Notes: generated by a model from the sequence alone, not told the origin. Shown: positions 13,718 to 21,528, numbered from the stretch's first letter. The stretch is 40,852 bases of DNA from Deltaproteobacteria bacterium (GCA_016195725.1 JACPZB010000027.1:1-40852); one strand, 5' to 3'. Numbers and translations are program-made.

Positions 13718-13914
13718 AATTTCGGGGGGGGGGTAATATCCTTTATCAATTCAGCGGCCTTGCACATAAATTCATAATGCGCCTTTTCATCCTCAGCCAG
13801 ATGCCATAAAAAATCAGCAAATTTTTTATCATTCTTTAATTGCATTGCGGCCCTTTCATAAACCTTATGCGCCCTGTCTTCTATTCCGATAAGCCAGTCA
13901 ATAATCTCTCTCAT
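13708..13914 (-). CDS. ferritin-like (rubrerythrin-type) domain fragment, 5' part of the split gene
   Basis: The 68 residues contain IEDRAHKVYERAA and WHLAEDEKAHYEFM, the E...(ExxH) pattern of the first two helices of ferritin-like diiron proteins. A complete bundle needs two more helices, and matching ones are found at the start of the next reading frame (13049-13717). The ATG at 13914 has a strong GGAGGTGG site. The frame ends 10-16 bases after a run of ten C (13724-13733), giving the short tail TPPPKLWN. With eleven C the frame would continue into the receiver protein. A diiron domain tied to a receiver would suggest an oxygen, peroxide or iron sensor, but that is inference. Confidence 0.75.
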   Translation of the reverse strand: MREIIDWLIGIEDRAHKVYERAAMQLKNDKKFADFLWHLAEDEKAHYEFMCKAAELIKDITPPPKLWN

Positions 13915-13954
13915 AATCCACCTCCTGCTATGCCTCCGCAGGACAACTATCTTC

Positions 13955-14350
13955 TTATTCTACATCAAATTCTAATGTTTTTAAAACTGTCCCGTCATTA
14001 GCCACTATCTCTACTTTCCACTTCCCTGTCCAATCAGGGGGAATGGTCTTGTAGCTATATGTCCTGAAGCTTGGGTATTTTATAGGAAGCACTATTTCGC
14101 TAACATTTTTATCCCCGCGATACCAGATATGTTTTATAGAACTCCCTTCGGTTCCTCCCACTATCTTTGAATAGCAGTAGAGTTTTCCTACAGTGGCAGG
14201 AAATTTTTCGGCAACTCCCATGGGAGTGAGATTTTCTACGCCCGTAGCAATAACAGCCGCTTCCACAGAAAGTTTTGTCTCTGCAAAGACTACGCCGACA
14301 ACTATTAACGGAACTATGCCTGCCAGCAAAATGGCGGTCAACCTTTTCAT
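13955..14350 (-). CDS. DUF2914-domain exported protein
   Basis: The 131 residues start with a signal peptide (MKRLTAILLAGIVPLIVVGVVFA, likely cut before ET at 23/24), so the protein is exported to the periplasm. The mature part has the DUF2914 pattern: ATGVENLTPMGVAEKFPATVGKLYCYSKI, then IKHIWYRGDKNVSEIVLPI, then YSYKTIPPDWTGKWKVEIVANDGTVLKTLEFDV, a beta-rich domain. Its role in this family is not established. An excellent TAAGGAGGTG site precedes the ATG. It lies 41 bases upstream of the ferritin-like/receiver pair on the same strand, so co-expression is likely. Confidence 0.88.
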   Translation of the reverse strand: MKRLTAILLAGIVPLIVVGVVFAETKLSVEAAVIATGVENLTPMGVAEKFPATVGKLYCYSKIVGGTEGSSIKHIWYRGDKNVSEIVLPIKYPSFRTYSYKTIPPDWTGKWKVEIVANDGTVLKTLEFDVE

Positions 14351-14435
14351 ATTGCACCTCCTTAAGGCTCTTATAATTTAGCTATTCATTGCAGTATATA
14401 CCCAGGATTGGCTTTTGGCAAGAAGAACGAGAAAT

Positions 14436-15248
14436 CTACACCGTCACATCCACCAGCCCTCTCAAGGAGGGATGGTATGGACCGGCAACTATGGCCTTTC
14501 CCAAGGATTCTGATGCATGGAGGCCGAGTCTTATGATCGGAATTCCTTTAGCATTGAATAAGCAAACAAGCTTTTTACATATCTCTACCATATCAGCCAA
14601 AGACCACGGCGTGTATAGGCCTCTCTGATACATCTCCTCCAGAGGGGTATCCCGCACTACAAGAGTCGGGTAAATTCTGACAAAATCAGGTTGAAGTTCT
14701 ATAATCTTATTAGATGTAGAGAGGATGGTCTCTTTGGTATCCCCAGGCAGACCAGGCATAAACTGGAGGCCGATTTTAAAATTATATCTCTTTAAGAGCG
14801 CAACTGCCGTGATAGTGTCTATTGCTGTATGCCCTCTGCCTGAAAGCCGTAATACCTCACCATTCATTGACTGGACACCGAGTTCTACTGTCTCAACCTT
14901 ATAGCCTTTTAAGAGCGCTAATGCCCCATCTGTTATATAATCTGGCCTTGTAGAAACTCTTATAGAATCTATTGAACCGGCAGCAACAAATCTGCAGGCT
15001 GTATCTAAATAGTTTTTTTGAATATCTCTATCCAGCCCTGTAAAACTGCCTCCGTAGAAGGCTATTTCTTTTCTACCGCTGCCTTTCCATGTATTTAAAT
15101 ACAAGTTGATCATGCCTTCCACTTCGGTTGTGTCAGGCATTTTACCGCCCATGCCTGTTATCTTTGACTGATTGCAGAAGACGCACTGATGGGGACAGCC
15201 ATACTGTGGAATGAATATTGGGATAATAAGTTGCTTCTTTTTTGCCAT
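14436..15248 (-). CDS. radical SAM protein (Elp3-like), short at the C-terminus
   Basis: The radical SAM cluster motif is seen as CPHQCVFCNQ (residues about 18-27), followed by EIAFYGGSFTGLD (SAM-binding GGxFT type), STRPDYI, ELGVQSMNGEVLRLSGRGH and IGLQFMPGLPGDT. These features are those of the Elp3-like radical SAM group often found beside rnc; the reaction is not known to me. After AGPYHPSLRGLV the protein stops at 270 residues, where relatives run on for about 60-80 more. It starts 36 bases after rnc, with the gap and the rnc 3' end formed by a word element, and no ribosome site is visible. Confidence 0.85.
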   Translation of the reverse strand: MAKKKQLIIPIFIPQYGCPHQCVFCNQSKITGMGGKMPDTTEVEGMINLYLNTWKGSGRKEIAFYGGSFTGLDRDIQKNYLDTACRFVAAGSIDSIRVSTRPDYITDGALALLKGYKVETVELGVQSMNGEVLRLSGRGHTAIDTITAVALLKRYNFKIGLQFMPGLPGDTKETILSTSNKIIELQPDFVRIYPTLVVRDTPLEEMYQRGLYTPWSLADMVEICKKLVCLFNAKGIPIIRLGLHASESLGKAIVAGPYHPSLRGLVDVTV

Positions 15249-15345
15249 TTTTAGATAGAGAGGTTAGGGATTTGGGGGTAGAGACTAATTTTTGTCTTTT
15301 ACCGGCCCCTCTCCTCCAGTCCCTGTCCCCAGTCTTTTCAGCCTC
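15249..15345. repeat. word element at the rnc 3' end and gap
   Basis: AGAGAGGTTAGGGATTTGGGG on one side and CCCCTCTCCTCCAGTCCCTG on the other. It fills the rnc to radical-SAM gap and encodes the tail of RNase III (GTGTGGEGPVKDKN). Confidence 0.65.
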
Positions 15346-16034
15346 TCCAATGTTTCCATCGCAGCCTGCTGTTCAGCTTCTTTTTTAGTCCTTCCCTGCC
15401 CTCTTCCAAATTTTTCGCTATTGATTATAACCTCAACATCAAAAATCTTATTATGTTCAGGCCCGTTCTCGCTCATAAGCTGATATTTCGGCGCAGCCTT
15501 GAATAACTCCTGTGTTCTCTCCTGTAATTCCGTTTTGTAATCCCTGGAAAGCTCTGCAACAGAAACCTCCTCTATAAGCGTTGAAAACTGTTTTGCCACT
15601 AAAGAAAACGCCTGCTCAAATCCCCCGTCCAGATACACCGCGGCTATAACAGCCTCATAGGCATCAGAGAGTATAGATGGCTTTTCTCGGCCGCCTGTAA
15701 TTTCTTCACCTTTCCCCAGAAGGAGATATTTGCCCAATCCCATATCCATTGCAAGCCTGGCCAGGGCATTTTCATTTACCAACTTTGCCCTGAACTTGGA
15801 AAGTCGTCCTTCGTCAGCAACAGGAAATCTTTTGATAAGGAGGTGGCTTACAACAGTAGATAGAATAGCGTCTCCCAAAAACTCCAGCCTCTCATTGTTC
15901 TCCAGGCTTTGACCCTGTTTCTCATTTAGAAAAGACCTGTGAACAAGGGCGTTTTCAAGAATATGTATATTATTGAAGGTATAGGAAAGCGTTGAGGCAA
16001 GATTTTCCAACTCCTTTTTACTGGTCAGTTGCAT
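15285..16034 (-). CDS. rnc: ribonuclease III
   Basis: Cleaves double-stranded RNA in rRNA and message processing. The 249 residues show the RNase III signature NNERLEFLGDAIL (about 45-57), the second acidic site SDAYEAVIAAVYLDGG (about 118-133) and a C-terminal double-stranded-RNA-binding domain (DYKTELQERTQELFKAAPKYQ ... GRGQGRTKKEAEQQAAMETLERL). The last fifteen residues come from repeat DNA and are unlike the family. The start overlaps the mtaB stop by 17 bases, so the two are translationally linked. Part of the iscRSU-mnmA-mtaB-rnc run. Confidence 0.97.
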   Translation of the reverse strand: MQLTSKKELENLASTLSYTFNNIHILENALVHRSFLNEKQGQSLENNERLEFLGDAILSTVVSHLLIKRFPVADEGRLSKFRAKLVNENALARLAMDMGLGKYLLLGKGEEITGGREKPSILSDAYEAVIAAVYLDGGFEQAFSLVAKQFSTLIEEVSVAELSRDYKTELQERTQELFKAAPKYQLMSENGPEHNKIFDVEVIINSEKFGRGQGRTKKEAEQQAAMETLERLKRLGTGTGGEGPVKDKN

Positions 16035-17355
16035 ATCCCCTCATCCTGCCTTCCTGAATTCCGCTGCCCATAACAGATATCTCAAGATTTCTAAGCTCCC
16101 TGCTGCCTTCCACCAGAAAAGGTATATAATTTTTAGACCTGCCTGTGAAAAATCCTGTTTCCCTGTCCCGCGAAGTTTCTACCAAAACCGAAATCTTCTT
16201 GCCAATAAAATTTTCATAAAACTTCTTTCTCTTTATCTTATCTAATAATCTAAACCTCTCGCATCTCTCTTTTACAACCCTTACATCTACCTGGTTTGAG
16301 AAACCTGCTGCTGCCGTGCCTTTCCTGTTTGAAAATGGAAATATGTGCATGTATGCAATAGGCAGCCGCTCAAGCAAATTATAGGTGTTGAGAAATTCCT
16401 TTTCTCCTTCTCCTGGAAAACCAACAATCACATCAATGCCTATGGATACTTCAGGGATTGAACTGACAATCTTATCCACCCGTTCTATAAACAACCTGCC
16501 TGTATATCGCCTATTCATCGCCTGTAAAATATTATCATCTCCGCTTTGCAAAGGCAGATGAAGGTGATTGCAGATGGCCTTGGAGCCTGCCATTATCTCT
16601 ATTAATTCGTCAGATATTTCATCAGGGTCTAATGAGCTAATCCTGAACCTGCATGGATAATTTCTATTATCAATAGCCTTTACCAGACTGGCGATATTAG
16701 CAGGGCGGGCATCTCGCCTGCCGCCCCTTGGATTTAAATCTAATCCATACGCTCCAAGATGTATGCCGGTAAGTATAACCTCTTTATATCCATTTGCAAT
16801 AAGACCCTCTATCTCTTGAAGGATAGCGGATATAGGCAGACTCCTTGAAACGCCCCTTGCCCTTGGGATGATGCAGTATGAGCATGAATTATCGCAGCCA
16901 TCCTGAACTTTAAGGTTTGCCCGCGCCCTGCCGGAAGAGCCTTTTGCCCGCAAGGCAAGCGGCTTGTCTTTGGCTGTCTCTATTACATCTATCTTTGGAT
17001 TTGCCCTCTTCCCATCAAGGATATATTGCAACATCCTGTCTTTCCCCGGGTTGCCCACTATATAGTCAACACCTTCTATTTGAGCAACCTCCTGAGGCGA
17101 AACCTGGGCATAACAACCGGCGACCACTACGATAGCGTCAGGTTTTGCCCGTATCGTCTTTCGTATGAGCTGGCGGGATTGGTAATCTGTCTTGCCGGTA
17201 ACAGTGCAGGTGTTGATTATACAGACATCTGCCGGCTCGGATGATTTGACAATACTGAATTTGTTATCTTTTAAGACATCCTCTATGGCCGCTGAATCAT
17301 ACTGATTGGATTTGCAGCCGAGCGTTGCGATGGAAACCTTCACTTTTCTATCCAC
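16018..17355 (-). CDS. mtaB: tRNA t6A37 methylthiotransferase (MtaB type)
   Basis: Adds a methylthio group to t6A at position 37 of tRNAs reading ANN codons, forming ms2t6A. The 445-residue protein has the N-terminal UPF0004 domain with three cluster cysteines (ATLGCKSNQYD, INTCTVT, VAGCYAQ), the radical SAM motif CDNSCSYCIIPRARG, then YKEVILTGIHLGAYG and LHLPLQSGDDNILQAMNRRYT, and a C-terminal TRAM-like part. The motif order and GCKSNQ/CTVTG wording favour MtaB over MiaB or RimO. It starts with GTG at 17355, overlapping the mnmA stop by 16 bases, and overlaps rnc at its end. Confidence 0.93.
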   Translation of the reverse strand: MDRKVKVSIATLGCKSNQYDSAAIEDVLKDNKFSIVKSSEPADVCIINTCTVTGKTDYQSRQLIRKTIRAKPDAIVVVAGCYAQVSPQEVAQIEGVDYIVGNPGKDRMLQYILDGKRANPKIDVIETAKDKPLALRAKGSSGRARANLKVQDGCDNSCSYCIIPRARGVSRSLPISAILQEIEGLIANGYKEVILTGIHLGAYGLDLNPRGGRRDARPANIASLVKAIDNRNYPCRFRISSLDPDEISDELIEIMAGSKAICNHLHLPLQSGDDNILQAMNRRYTGRLFIERVDKIVSSIPEVSIGIDVIVGFPGEGEKEFLNTYNLLERLPIAYMHIFPFSNRKGTAAAGFSNQVDVRVVKERCERFRLLDKIKRKKFYENFIGKKISVLVETSRDRETGFFTGRSKNYIPFLVEGSRELRNLEISVMGSGIQEGRMRGYATDQ

Positions 17356-18431
17356 CCTCCGCCGATAACCTCATCGCCCTTATAGAATACCACTGCCTGG
17401 CCTGGGGTTATGGATTTTTCAGGCATTTTAAAGCACACCTCGACTTTATTATTACCCAAAGGTAAAACTTTAGCCTCTATGCCTTTATGCCGGTATCGTA
17501 TCATTGCAAGGACGGCTATTTCGGTATCCAAAGAAGGGATACCAATCCAGTTGCTCTCCCTTGCAATGAGACTCTCTGAAAAGAGCCTATCTTCAGGACC
17601 AACAAGAAGCTGATTCTTTGCCATATCTATCTTCAAAACATACAGCGGTTCTCCGCCGCTTATACCGATACCTTTGCGCTGCCCAATAGTATATCTATAA
17701 AGTCCGCTATGCATACCGAGGACTTTTCCGTCCCTATCAACTATCTCACCCTTCGCATCAATGCGGTGACCTGCATATTGAGTCACAAAAGATGAATAAT
17801 CTTTTGGAGCAAAGCATATCTCCTGGCTGTCTTTTTTCTCAGCAACATTTAAGCCAAATTTCTTTGCAAGTTTTCTTACCTCTATCTTTGTCAAATCTCC
17901 GAGAGGAAAAATAATCCTGGAGAGCTGTTTCTGCGTCATGGTAAAAAGAAAATATGACTGGTCTTTTGATGTGTCCTTTCCTCTCAAAAGCAGATAGCGT
18001 CTTCTCTCTTCATCATACACAGCCCTTGCATAGTGTCCTGTTGCGAGAAAATCGGCCTCAAGTTCCATAACCCTTTTCAAAAGAACTTCAAATTTTAAGA
18101 TCTGATTACACTTAAGACATGGATTGGGTGTCTCCCCCTTGAGATAACCATCCACAAAATAATCTACAACCGATTTTGAAAAGGCCTCTTCAAAATTGAC
18201 CACATAAAAGGGAATATCTAACCTGTCTGCAACCCTTCTCGCATCGTAGATATCGTCAAGAGAGCAGCAGCCCCCGAATCTGTCTCTTTCGCCTTCTGTA
18301 TAATCCCACAACTGCATGGATATGCCAATGACATCATAGCCCTGCTCTTTTAGCAGCGCCGCAGCAGTGGATGAATCCACACCGCCGCTCATGGCAATGA
18401 CGACCCTTTTGGATTTGTTAGGTATCTTCAT
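17340..18431 (-). CDS. mnmA: tRNA-specific 2-thiouridylase
   Basis: Makes 2-thiouridine at the wobble base of tRNA-Glu, -Gln and -Lys, taking sulfur from a cysteine desulfurase, whose gene (iscS) is close by. The product shows the PP-loop AMSGGVDSSTAAALL near the N-terminus, NPCLKCNQILKFEVLL with the first catalytic cysteine, GHYARAVYDE, SQEICF with the second, and GQRKGIGIS. The ATG at 18431 gives 363 residues and the family N-terminus. A longer start at 18464 would add MAGFLAAIFFN, but those codons are a terminator hairpin. No ribosome site is visible between hairpin and ATG, so expression may depend on read-through. Confidence 0.96.
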   Translation of the reverse strand: MKIPNKSKRVVIAMSGGVDSSTAAALLKEQGYDVIGISMQLWDYTEGERDRFGGCCSLDDIYDARRVADRLDIPFYVVNFEEAFSKSVVDYFVDGYLKGETPNPCLKCNQILKFEVLLKRVMELEADFLATGHYARAVYDEERRRYLLLRGKDTSKDQSYFLFTMTQKQLSRIIFPLGDLTKIEVRKLAKKFGLNVAEKKDSQEICFAPKDYSSFVTQYAGHRIDAKGEIVDRDGKVLGMHSGLYRYTIGQRKGIGISGGEPLYVLKIDMAKNQLLVGPEDRLFSESLIARESNWIGIPSLDTEIAVLAMIRYRHKGIEAKVLPLGNNKVEVCFKMPEKSITPGQAVVFYKGDEVIGGGWIEK

Positions 18432-18434
18432 ATT

Positions 18435-18464
18435 AAAAAAAATGGCGGCCAAAAAGCCCGCCAT
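18435..18464 (-). terminator. rho-independent terminator between iscU and mnmA
   Basis: On the minus strand ATGGCGG and CCGCCAT form a stem, followed directly by eight T. It ends three bases before the mnmA start, so it should cut iscRSU transcription from mnmA-mtaB-rnc unless read through. Confidence 0.8.
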
Positions 18465-18474
18465 ATAATAAATA

Positions 18475-18538
18475 CAGGCGATAGGCTATGGGCTGCAGGT
18501 TTTCCTATAGCCTCTTGCCCATTACCTATAGCCCGAAC
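18475..18538. repeat. word hairpin between iscU and mnmA (CTATAGGC class)
   Basis: GCGATAGGCTATGGGCTGCAGG on the left, CCTATAGCCTCTTGCCCATT and CCTATAGCCC on the right. Same word class as 34420-34482 and 40324-40405. It lies directly after the iscU stop. Confidence 0.8.
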
Positions 18539-18540
18539 TA

Positions 18541-18912
18541 TTATTTCGCCAATTTCTTTTTATAATCCTCTATAGCAGCATGAAGCGCATCTGCTGCGAG
18601 GTTTGAGCAGTGCATCTTCACAGGAGGCAAACCTCCAAGGGCCTCTGCAACAGTCTGGTTTGATATTTCCTCCGCCTCATTGAGATGTTTTCCCTTTACC
18701 AGTTCTGTAACCATTGAACTTGTTGCAATGGCAGCGCCGCATCCAAAGGTTTTGAATTTAATATCTTGTATGACATCGCCCTCTACCTTGATGCTCAGTT
18801 TCATGATATCCCCACATGCAGGATTGCCAACAGTGCCTACACCGTTTGCATTCTCTATCTCCCCGACATTTCTCGGGTTGCTAAAATGGTCCATTACTTT
18901 TTCGCTATACAT
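18541..18912 (-). CDS. iscU: iron-sulfur cluster scaffold protein
   Basis: Scaffold on which Fe-S clusters are built before transfer to target proteins. The 123 residues carry the three IscU/NifU-N cysteines: C33 in NPACGD (with D35), C58 in TFGCGAAI, C102 in KMHCSNLAADAL. The chaperone-recognition segment LPPVK is present (95-99). There is no C-terminal Nfu or ferredoxin-like extension, so this is IscU rather than full NifU. AAAGGAG precedes the ATG. It follows iscS after 131 bases occupied by a repeat. Confidence 0.96.
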   Translation of the reverse strand: MYSEKVMDHFSNPRNVGEIENANGVGTVGNPACGDIMKLSIKVEGDVIQDIKFKTFGCGAAIATSSMVTELVKGKHLNEAEEISNQTVAEALGGLPPVKMHCSNLAADALHAAIEDYKKKLAK

Positions 18913-18948
18913 AAAAATCTCCTTTCGTCTAATTGATTTCTTGCCTTA

Positions 18949-19034
18949 TCCCCTCTCCCTAGTGGCACAGGCTTCCAGCCTGTGGAGACAGGCAAGATGC
19001 CTGTCCCACTAGAGAGGGCAGGGTGAGGGGTAAA
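18949..19034. repeat. double palindrome between iscS and iscU
   Basis: CCTAGTGGCACAGGC...GCCTGT and GACAGGCAAGATGCCTGTCCC are each self-paired, and outer CCCCTCTCCCTAGTGG faces CCACTAGAGAGGGCAGGGTG. Resembles the common 'ACAGGCTTCCAGCCTGT / ACAGGCATCTTGCCTGT' element seen in many environmental genomes. Confidence 0.85.
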
Positions 19035-19043
19035 ATTTGCTTT

Positions 19044-20249
19044 TCACCCTCCCCCTTCACTGAAACTTATATTAGCCGCCTGCCCTGTAGCAACAGAATA
19101 GAGCGGCGACATGCTCCTCATCTTTTCTACGATCGGCGGCAAAACCTCCAACACATAATCAATGTCTTCAATTGTATTGCCTCTGCCAAGGCTGAATCTT
19201 ACAGAACTGTGGGACGCCTCTATAGGAACGCCCATTGCCACAAGCACATGGGACGGCTCCAGAGTCCCTGATGTGCAGGCAGAACCAGATGACGCGGCTA
19301 TGCCCTTCATATCAAGATTCAACAGTATTGATTCGCCTTCAGCAAATTCAAAACTCATATTCACCGTATTGGGGATTCTTTTTGTAGGATGCCCGTTAAG
19401 ACGCGTGTGGGATATTTTTTCCATAAGACCCGTTTCCAGCCTGTCTCTTAAGGCTGTAATCTGCTTCACCTCGGCTTCCATATCTCTATGAGCAATCTCA
19501 CACGCCTTACCAATGGCAACAATGCCTGCAGTGTTCTCTGTACCTCCCCTTCTGTTTCTCTCCTGATGGCCGCCGTGAATCAGTGGAACCAATCTAACCC
19601 CTCGCTTCACATAAACAGCACCAATCCCTTTCGGCGCATAGAGTTTGTGGCCTGAAAGCGTCAACAGGTCAATAGTTAATTTCTTCACATCTATAGGAAC
19701 TTTTCCAACACCCTGAACAGCATCGGTATGGAAAGTGATATTATGCTCTTTGGCAATCTTGCCTATTTCTTCTATAGGAAATATTACGCCTGTCTCATTA
19801 TTTGCAAACATTATTGTAATGAGGATGGTTTTTGGCGTTATTGCCTTCCTGAACTGGTCTAAATCCAACATGCCATGACTGTCAACATCAAGGAATGTCA
19901 CATCAAAACCGCTCTTCGCAAGATATTTACATGCGCCCAGCACCGCCGGATGCTCTATCTTTGTTGTGATGATATGATTGCCTTTATCTTTCTTTGATTC
20001 GGCAATCCCCTTTATTGCAAGATTGTCGCCCTCTGAACCACAACTGGTAAATATAATCTCGCTTACATCACAGTTGATAAGCCTTGCCACCTTTTCTCTC
20101 CCCTCATCTATTGCCTTCCTCGGATTTCTCCCACCCCAATGAATGCTTGATGGATTGCCGAACTCATCCTTTAAATACGGAAGCATTGCCTCAAAAACCT
20201 CATGATGTATGGGGGTTGTTGCATTATTATCTAAGTATATTCTCTTCAA
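19044..20249 (-). CDS. iscS: cysteine desulfurase (IscS/NifS family)
   Basis: PLP enzyme that takes sulfur from cysteine for Fe-S clusters and tRNA thiolation. The 401 residues start with the family's IYLDNNATTPI and show TSCGSEGDNLAIKG, the PLP histidine region FHTDAVQGVGK, the PLP lysine in TLSGHKLYAPKGIGA (about 195-209) and the mobile catalytic cysteine in SSGSACTSGTLEPSHVL. The start codon is TTG at 20249, chosen because AGGAGG lies five bases before it and the family N-terminus begins there. It is 14 bases after iscR and ahead of iscU in one operon. Confidence 0.96.
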   Translation of the reverse strand: MKRIYLDNNATTPIHHEVFEAMLPYLKDEFGNPSSIHWGGRNPRKAIDEGREKVARLINCDVSEIIFTSCGSEGDNLAIKGIAESKKDKGNHIITTKIEHPAVLGACKYLAKSGFDVTFLDVDSHGMLDLDQFRKAITPKTILITIMFANNETGVIFPIEEIGKIAKEHNITFHTDAVQGVGKVPIDVKKLTIDLLTLSGHKLYAPKGIGAVYVKRGVRLVPLIHGGHQERNRRGGTENTAGIVAIGKACEIAHRDMEAEVKQITALRDRLETGLMEKISHTRLNGHPTKRIPNTVNMSFEFAEGESILLNLDMKGIAASSGSACTSGTLEPSHVLVAMGVPIEASHSSVRFSLGRGNTIEDIDYVLEVLPPIVEKMRSMSPLYSVATGQAANISFSEGGG

Positions 20250-20263
20250 AACAGCCTCCTCTC

Positions 20264-20692
20264 TTAATGATTAACTGTTAATTGTTTGGCCTCACGGCCC
20301 AAATCTTCTATGGTTATGGAATTTAAAAACTCCTTCATTTTCTCACCCAAACCCTTCCAAACGCGCTGCGTTACACACTTATTTGTTTTTGTACATATGG
20401 ACGGGTCTTCGTCAAGACATGAAACCGGATTTAAAGACTCTTCCACTACTGTTATTATCTCTCCCACCTTTATCTCGCTTGCCGGCCTTGCAAGCAAATA
20501 TCCGCCTCCCGGTCCCCTGATGCTCTTTACAATATTGCCTCTTCTGAGCTTAACAAAAAGCTGTTCAAGATAAGGCAGGGATATATCCTCACTCTCGGAT
20601 ATATCTTTCAGTGTTATTGGTTTGCCGTTTGCATGGCAAACAAGGCTGACCATTGCCCGCACTGCGTATTGTCCTTTTGTAGATAACCTCAT
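20264..20692 (-). CDS. iscR: Rrf2-family Fe-S regulator (IscR-like)
   Basis: Winged-helix repressor that senses Fe-S status. The 142 residues carry the Rrf2 N-terminus MRLSTKGQYAVRAMVSL, the recognition helix region ISLPYLEQLFVKLRRGNIVKSIRGPGGGYLLA, and three cysteines (C92, C100, C106) in the spacing used to bind a [2Fe-2S] cluster. First gene of iscR-iscS-iscU. A near-consensus type 1 IscR site overlaps the -35 element of its promoter (20774-20806), which implies autorepression when clusters are plentiful. No clear ribosome site precedes the ATG. Confidence 0.94.
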   Translation of the reverse strand: MRLSTKGQYAVRAMVSLVCHANGKPITLKDISESEDISLPYLEQLFVKLRRGNIVKSIRGPGGGYLLARPASEIKVGEIITVVEESLNPVSCLDEDPSICTKTNKCVTQRVWKGLGEKMKEFLNSITIEDLGREAKQLTVNH

Positions 20693-20773
20693 AAAATTAC
20701 TAAATACTGGACAGCAAAATAAACAAGTGGAAAAATAAAAACCTCTATCTATTTGCTATCTTTTGTAGGCAAA

Positions 20774-20802
20774 ATTCTAATATACCTTAATATTTTTGTC
20801 AA
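20774..20802 (-). promoter_or_regulatory. iscR promoter (sigma-70 type)
   Basis: TTGACA (20797-20802), 17 bp, TAGAAT (20774-20779) on the minus strand, about 80 bases before the iscR start. Confidence 0.75.
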
Positions 20803-20806
20803 GTAT
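20782..20806 (-). promoter_or_regulatory. type 1 IscR-like operator
   Basis: The 25 bases begin ATACTTGAC and end AAGGTAT on the minus strand. By my count 22 positions agree with the E. coli type 1 IscR consensus (ATAS-YYGAC ... RRSTAT). The site covers the -35 element and spacer, the right place for repression by cluster-bound IscR. Confidence 0.65.
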
Positions 20807-20837
20807 TATTGCAACAACTAAGACAAAAACATTGCTT

Positions 20838-20876
20838 GTAAACCCTCACGCCCTGCCCTAAAGGGGTGGGTTTTCC
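20838..20876. repeat. GC-rich hairpin at the pgsA 3' end
   Basis: AACCCTCACGCCCTGCCCT faces AGGGGTGGGTT with small mismatches. It encodes the last residues of PgsA (GESHWENPPL) and extends past its stop. Confidence 0.5.
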
Positions 20877-21403
20877 CAATGACTCTCCCCCATTATTCTT
20901 ACCCCATTATAGATGTAGGCAAGACCAGATAAGATGGTAAGCCCAGCGGTTATCGCAATCAAGAGATTGAAATAAGCATTCTGGCTTGCTGCATAGAATA
21001 GCACCAAGACTATAGTTGTTATCTGAAAAACTGTTGTAATTTTGCTTAAAATAGAGGGGCGAATGGCAGGTCTCTTGTCCATTACAGACAGAATTACAAC
21101 CCCTGAAAGTATTATAATATCCCGGCTTACAACAACTACTGAAAGCCATCCAGGGAGCATACCCTTTATGGTAAGGCTCAGATACGCGGAGATAAGCAAG
21201 AATTTATCGGCTATAGGGTCAAGGTAAGCGCCAATCACCGTTCTATGACCCAATATTCTGGCTATGAAACCATCCAGCCCATCCGTTATGCCGGCCAGAA
21301 TAAATATCACCAAAGCCATAGAAAGATTATTCTGAATAACAAAGATGATGAATACAGGAACGAGCAATATACGAAATATGGTAAGGATATTTGGTATGTT
21401 CAT
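20858..21403 (-). CDS. pgsA: CDP-diacylglycerol-glycerol-3-phosphate 3-phosphatidyltransferase
   Basis: Integral membrane enzyme that makes phosphatidylglycerol phosphate, the first committed step to phosphatidylglycerol and cardiolipin. The 181 residues from the ATG at 21403 begin MNIPNILTIFRILLVPVF, typical for PgsA. They contain the CDP-alcohol phosphotransferase signature: DGLDGFIAR followed by GAYLDPIADK (D..DG..AR........G...D...D). Several hydrophobic helices follow. An open frame extends upstream to 21541, but that stretch contains an inverted repeat and does not look like the family. The C-terminus is formed by repeat DNA. Downstream of two envelope protein genes on the same strand. 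Confidence 0.92.
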   Translation of the reverse strand: MNIPNILTIFRILLVPVFIIFVIQNNLSMALVIFILAGITDGLDGFIARILGHRTVIGAYLDPIADKFLLISAYLSLTIKGMLPGWLSVVVVSRDIIILSGVVILSVMDKRPAIRPSILSKITTVFQITTIVLVLFYAASQNAYFNLLIAITAGLTILSGLAYIYNGVRIMGESHWENPPL

Positions 21404-21404
21404 C

Positions 21405-21481
21405 CCGTTAGAAAACCTCTTTTTAAGAAAGCAATTGTTATAATGCTGCTGCGCAATCCCGATTAGAAGGCTTTCTAACGG
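21405..21481. repeat. inverted repeat ahead of pgsA
   Basis: CCGTTAGAAA (21405-21414) pairs with TTTCTAACGG (21472-21481); inner GCCTTCTAAT and related words pair less well. The left arm ten-mer also occurs at 9207-9216. Confidence 0.75.
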
Positions 21482-21528
21482 AATTCCTACTGAAAAATAG
21501 GTTGAGGATTTTGCCTTGAGCTTTGTTT

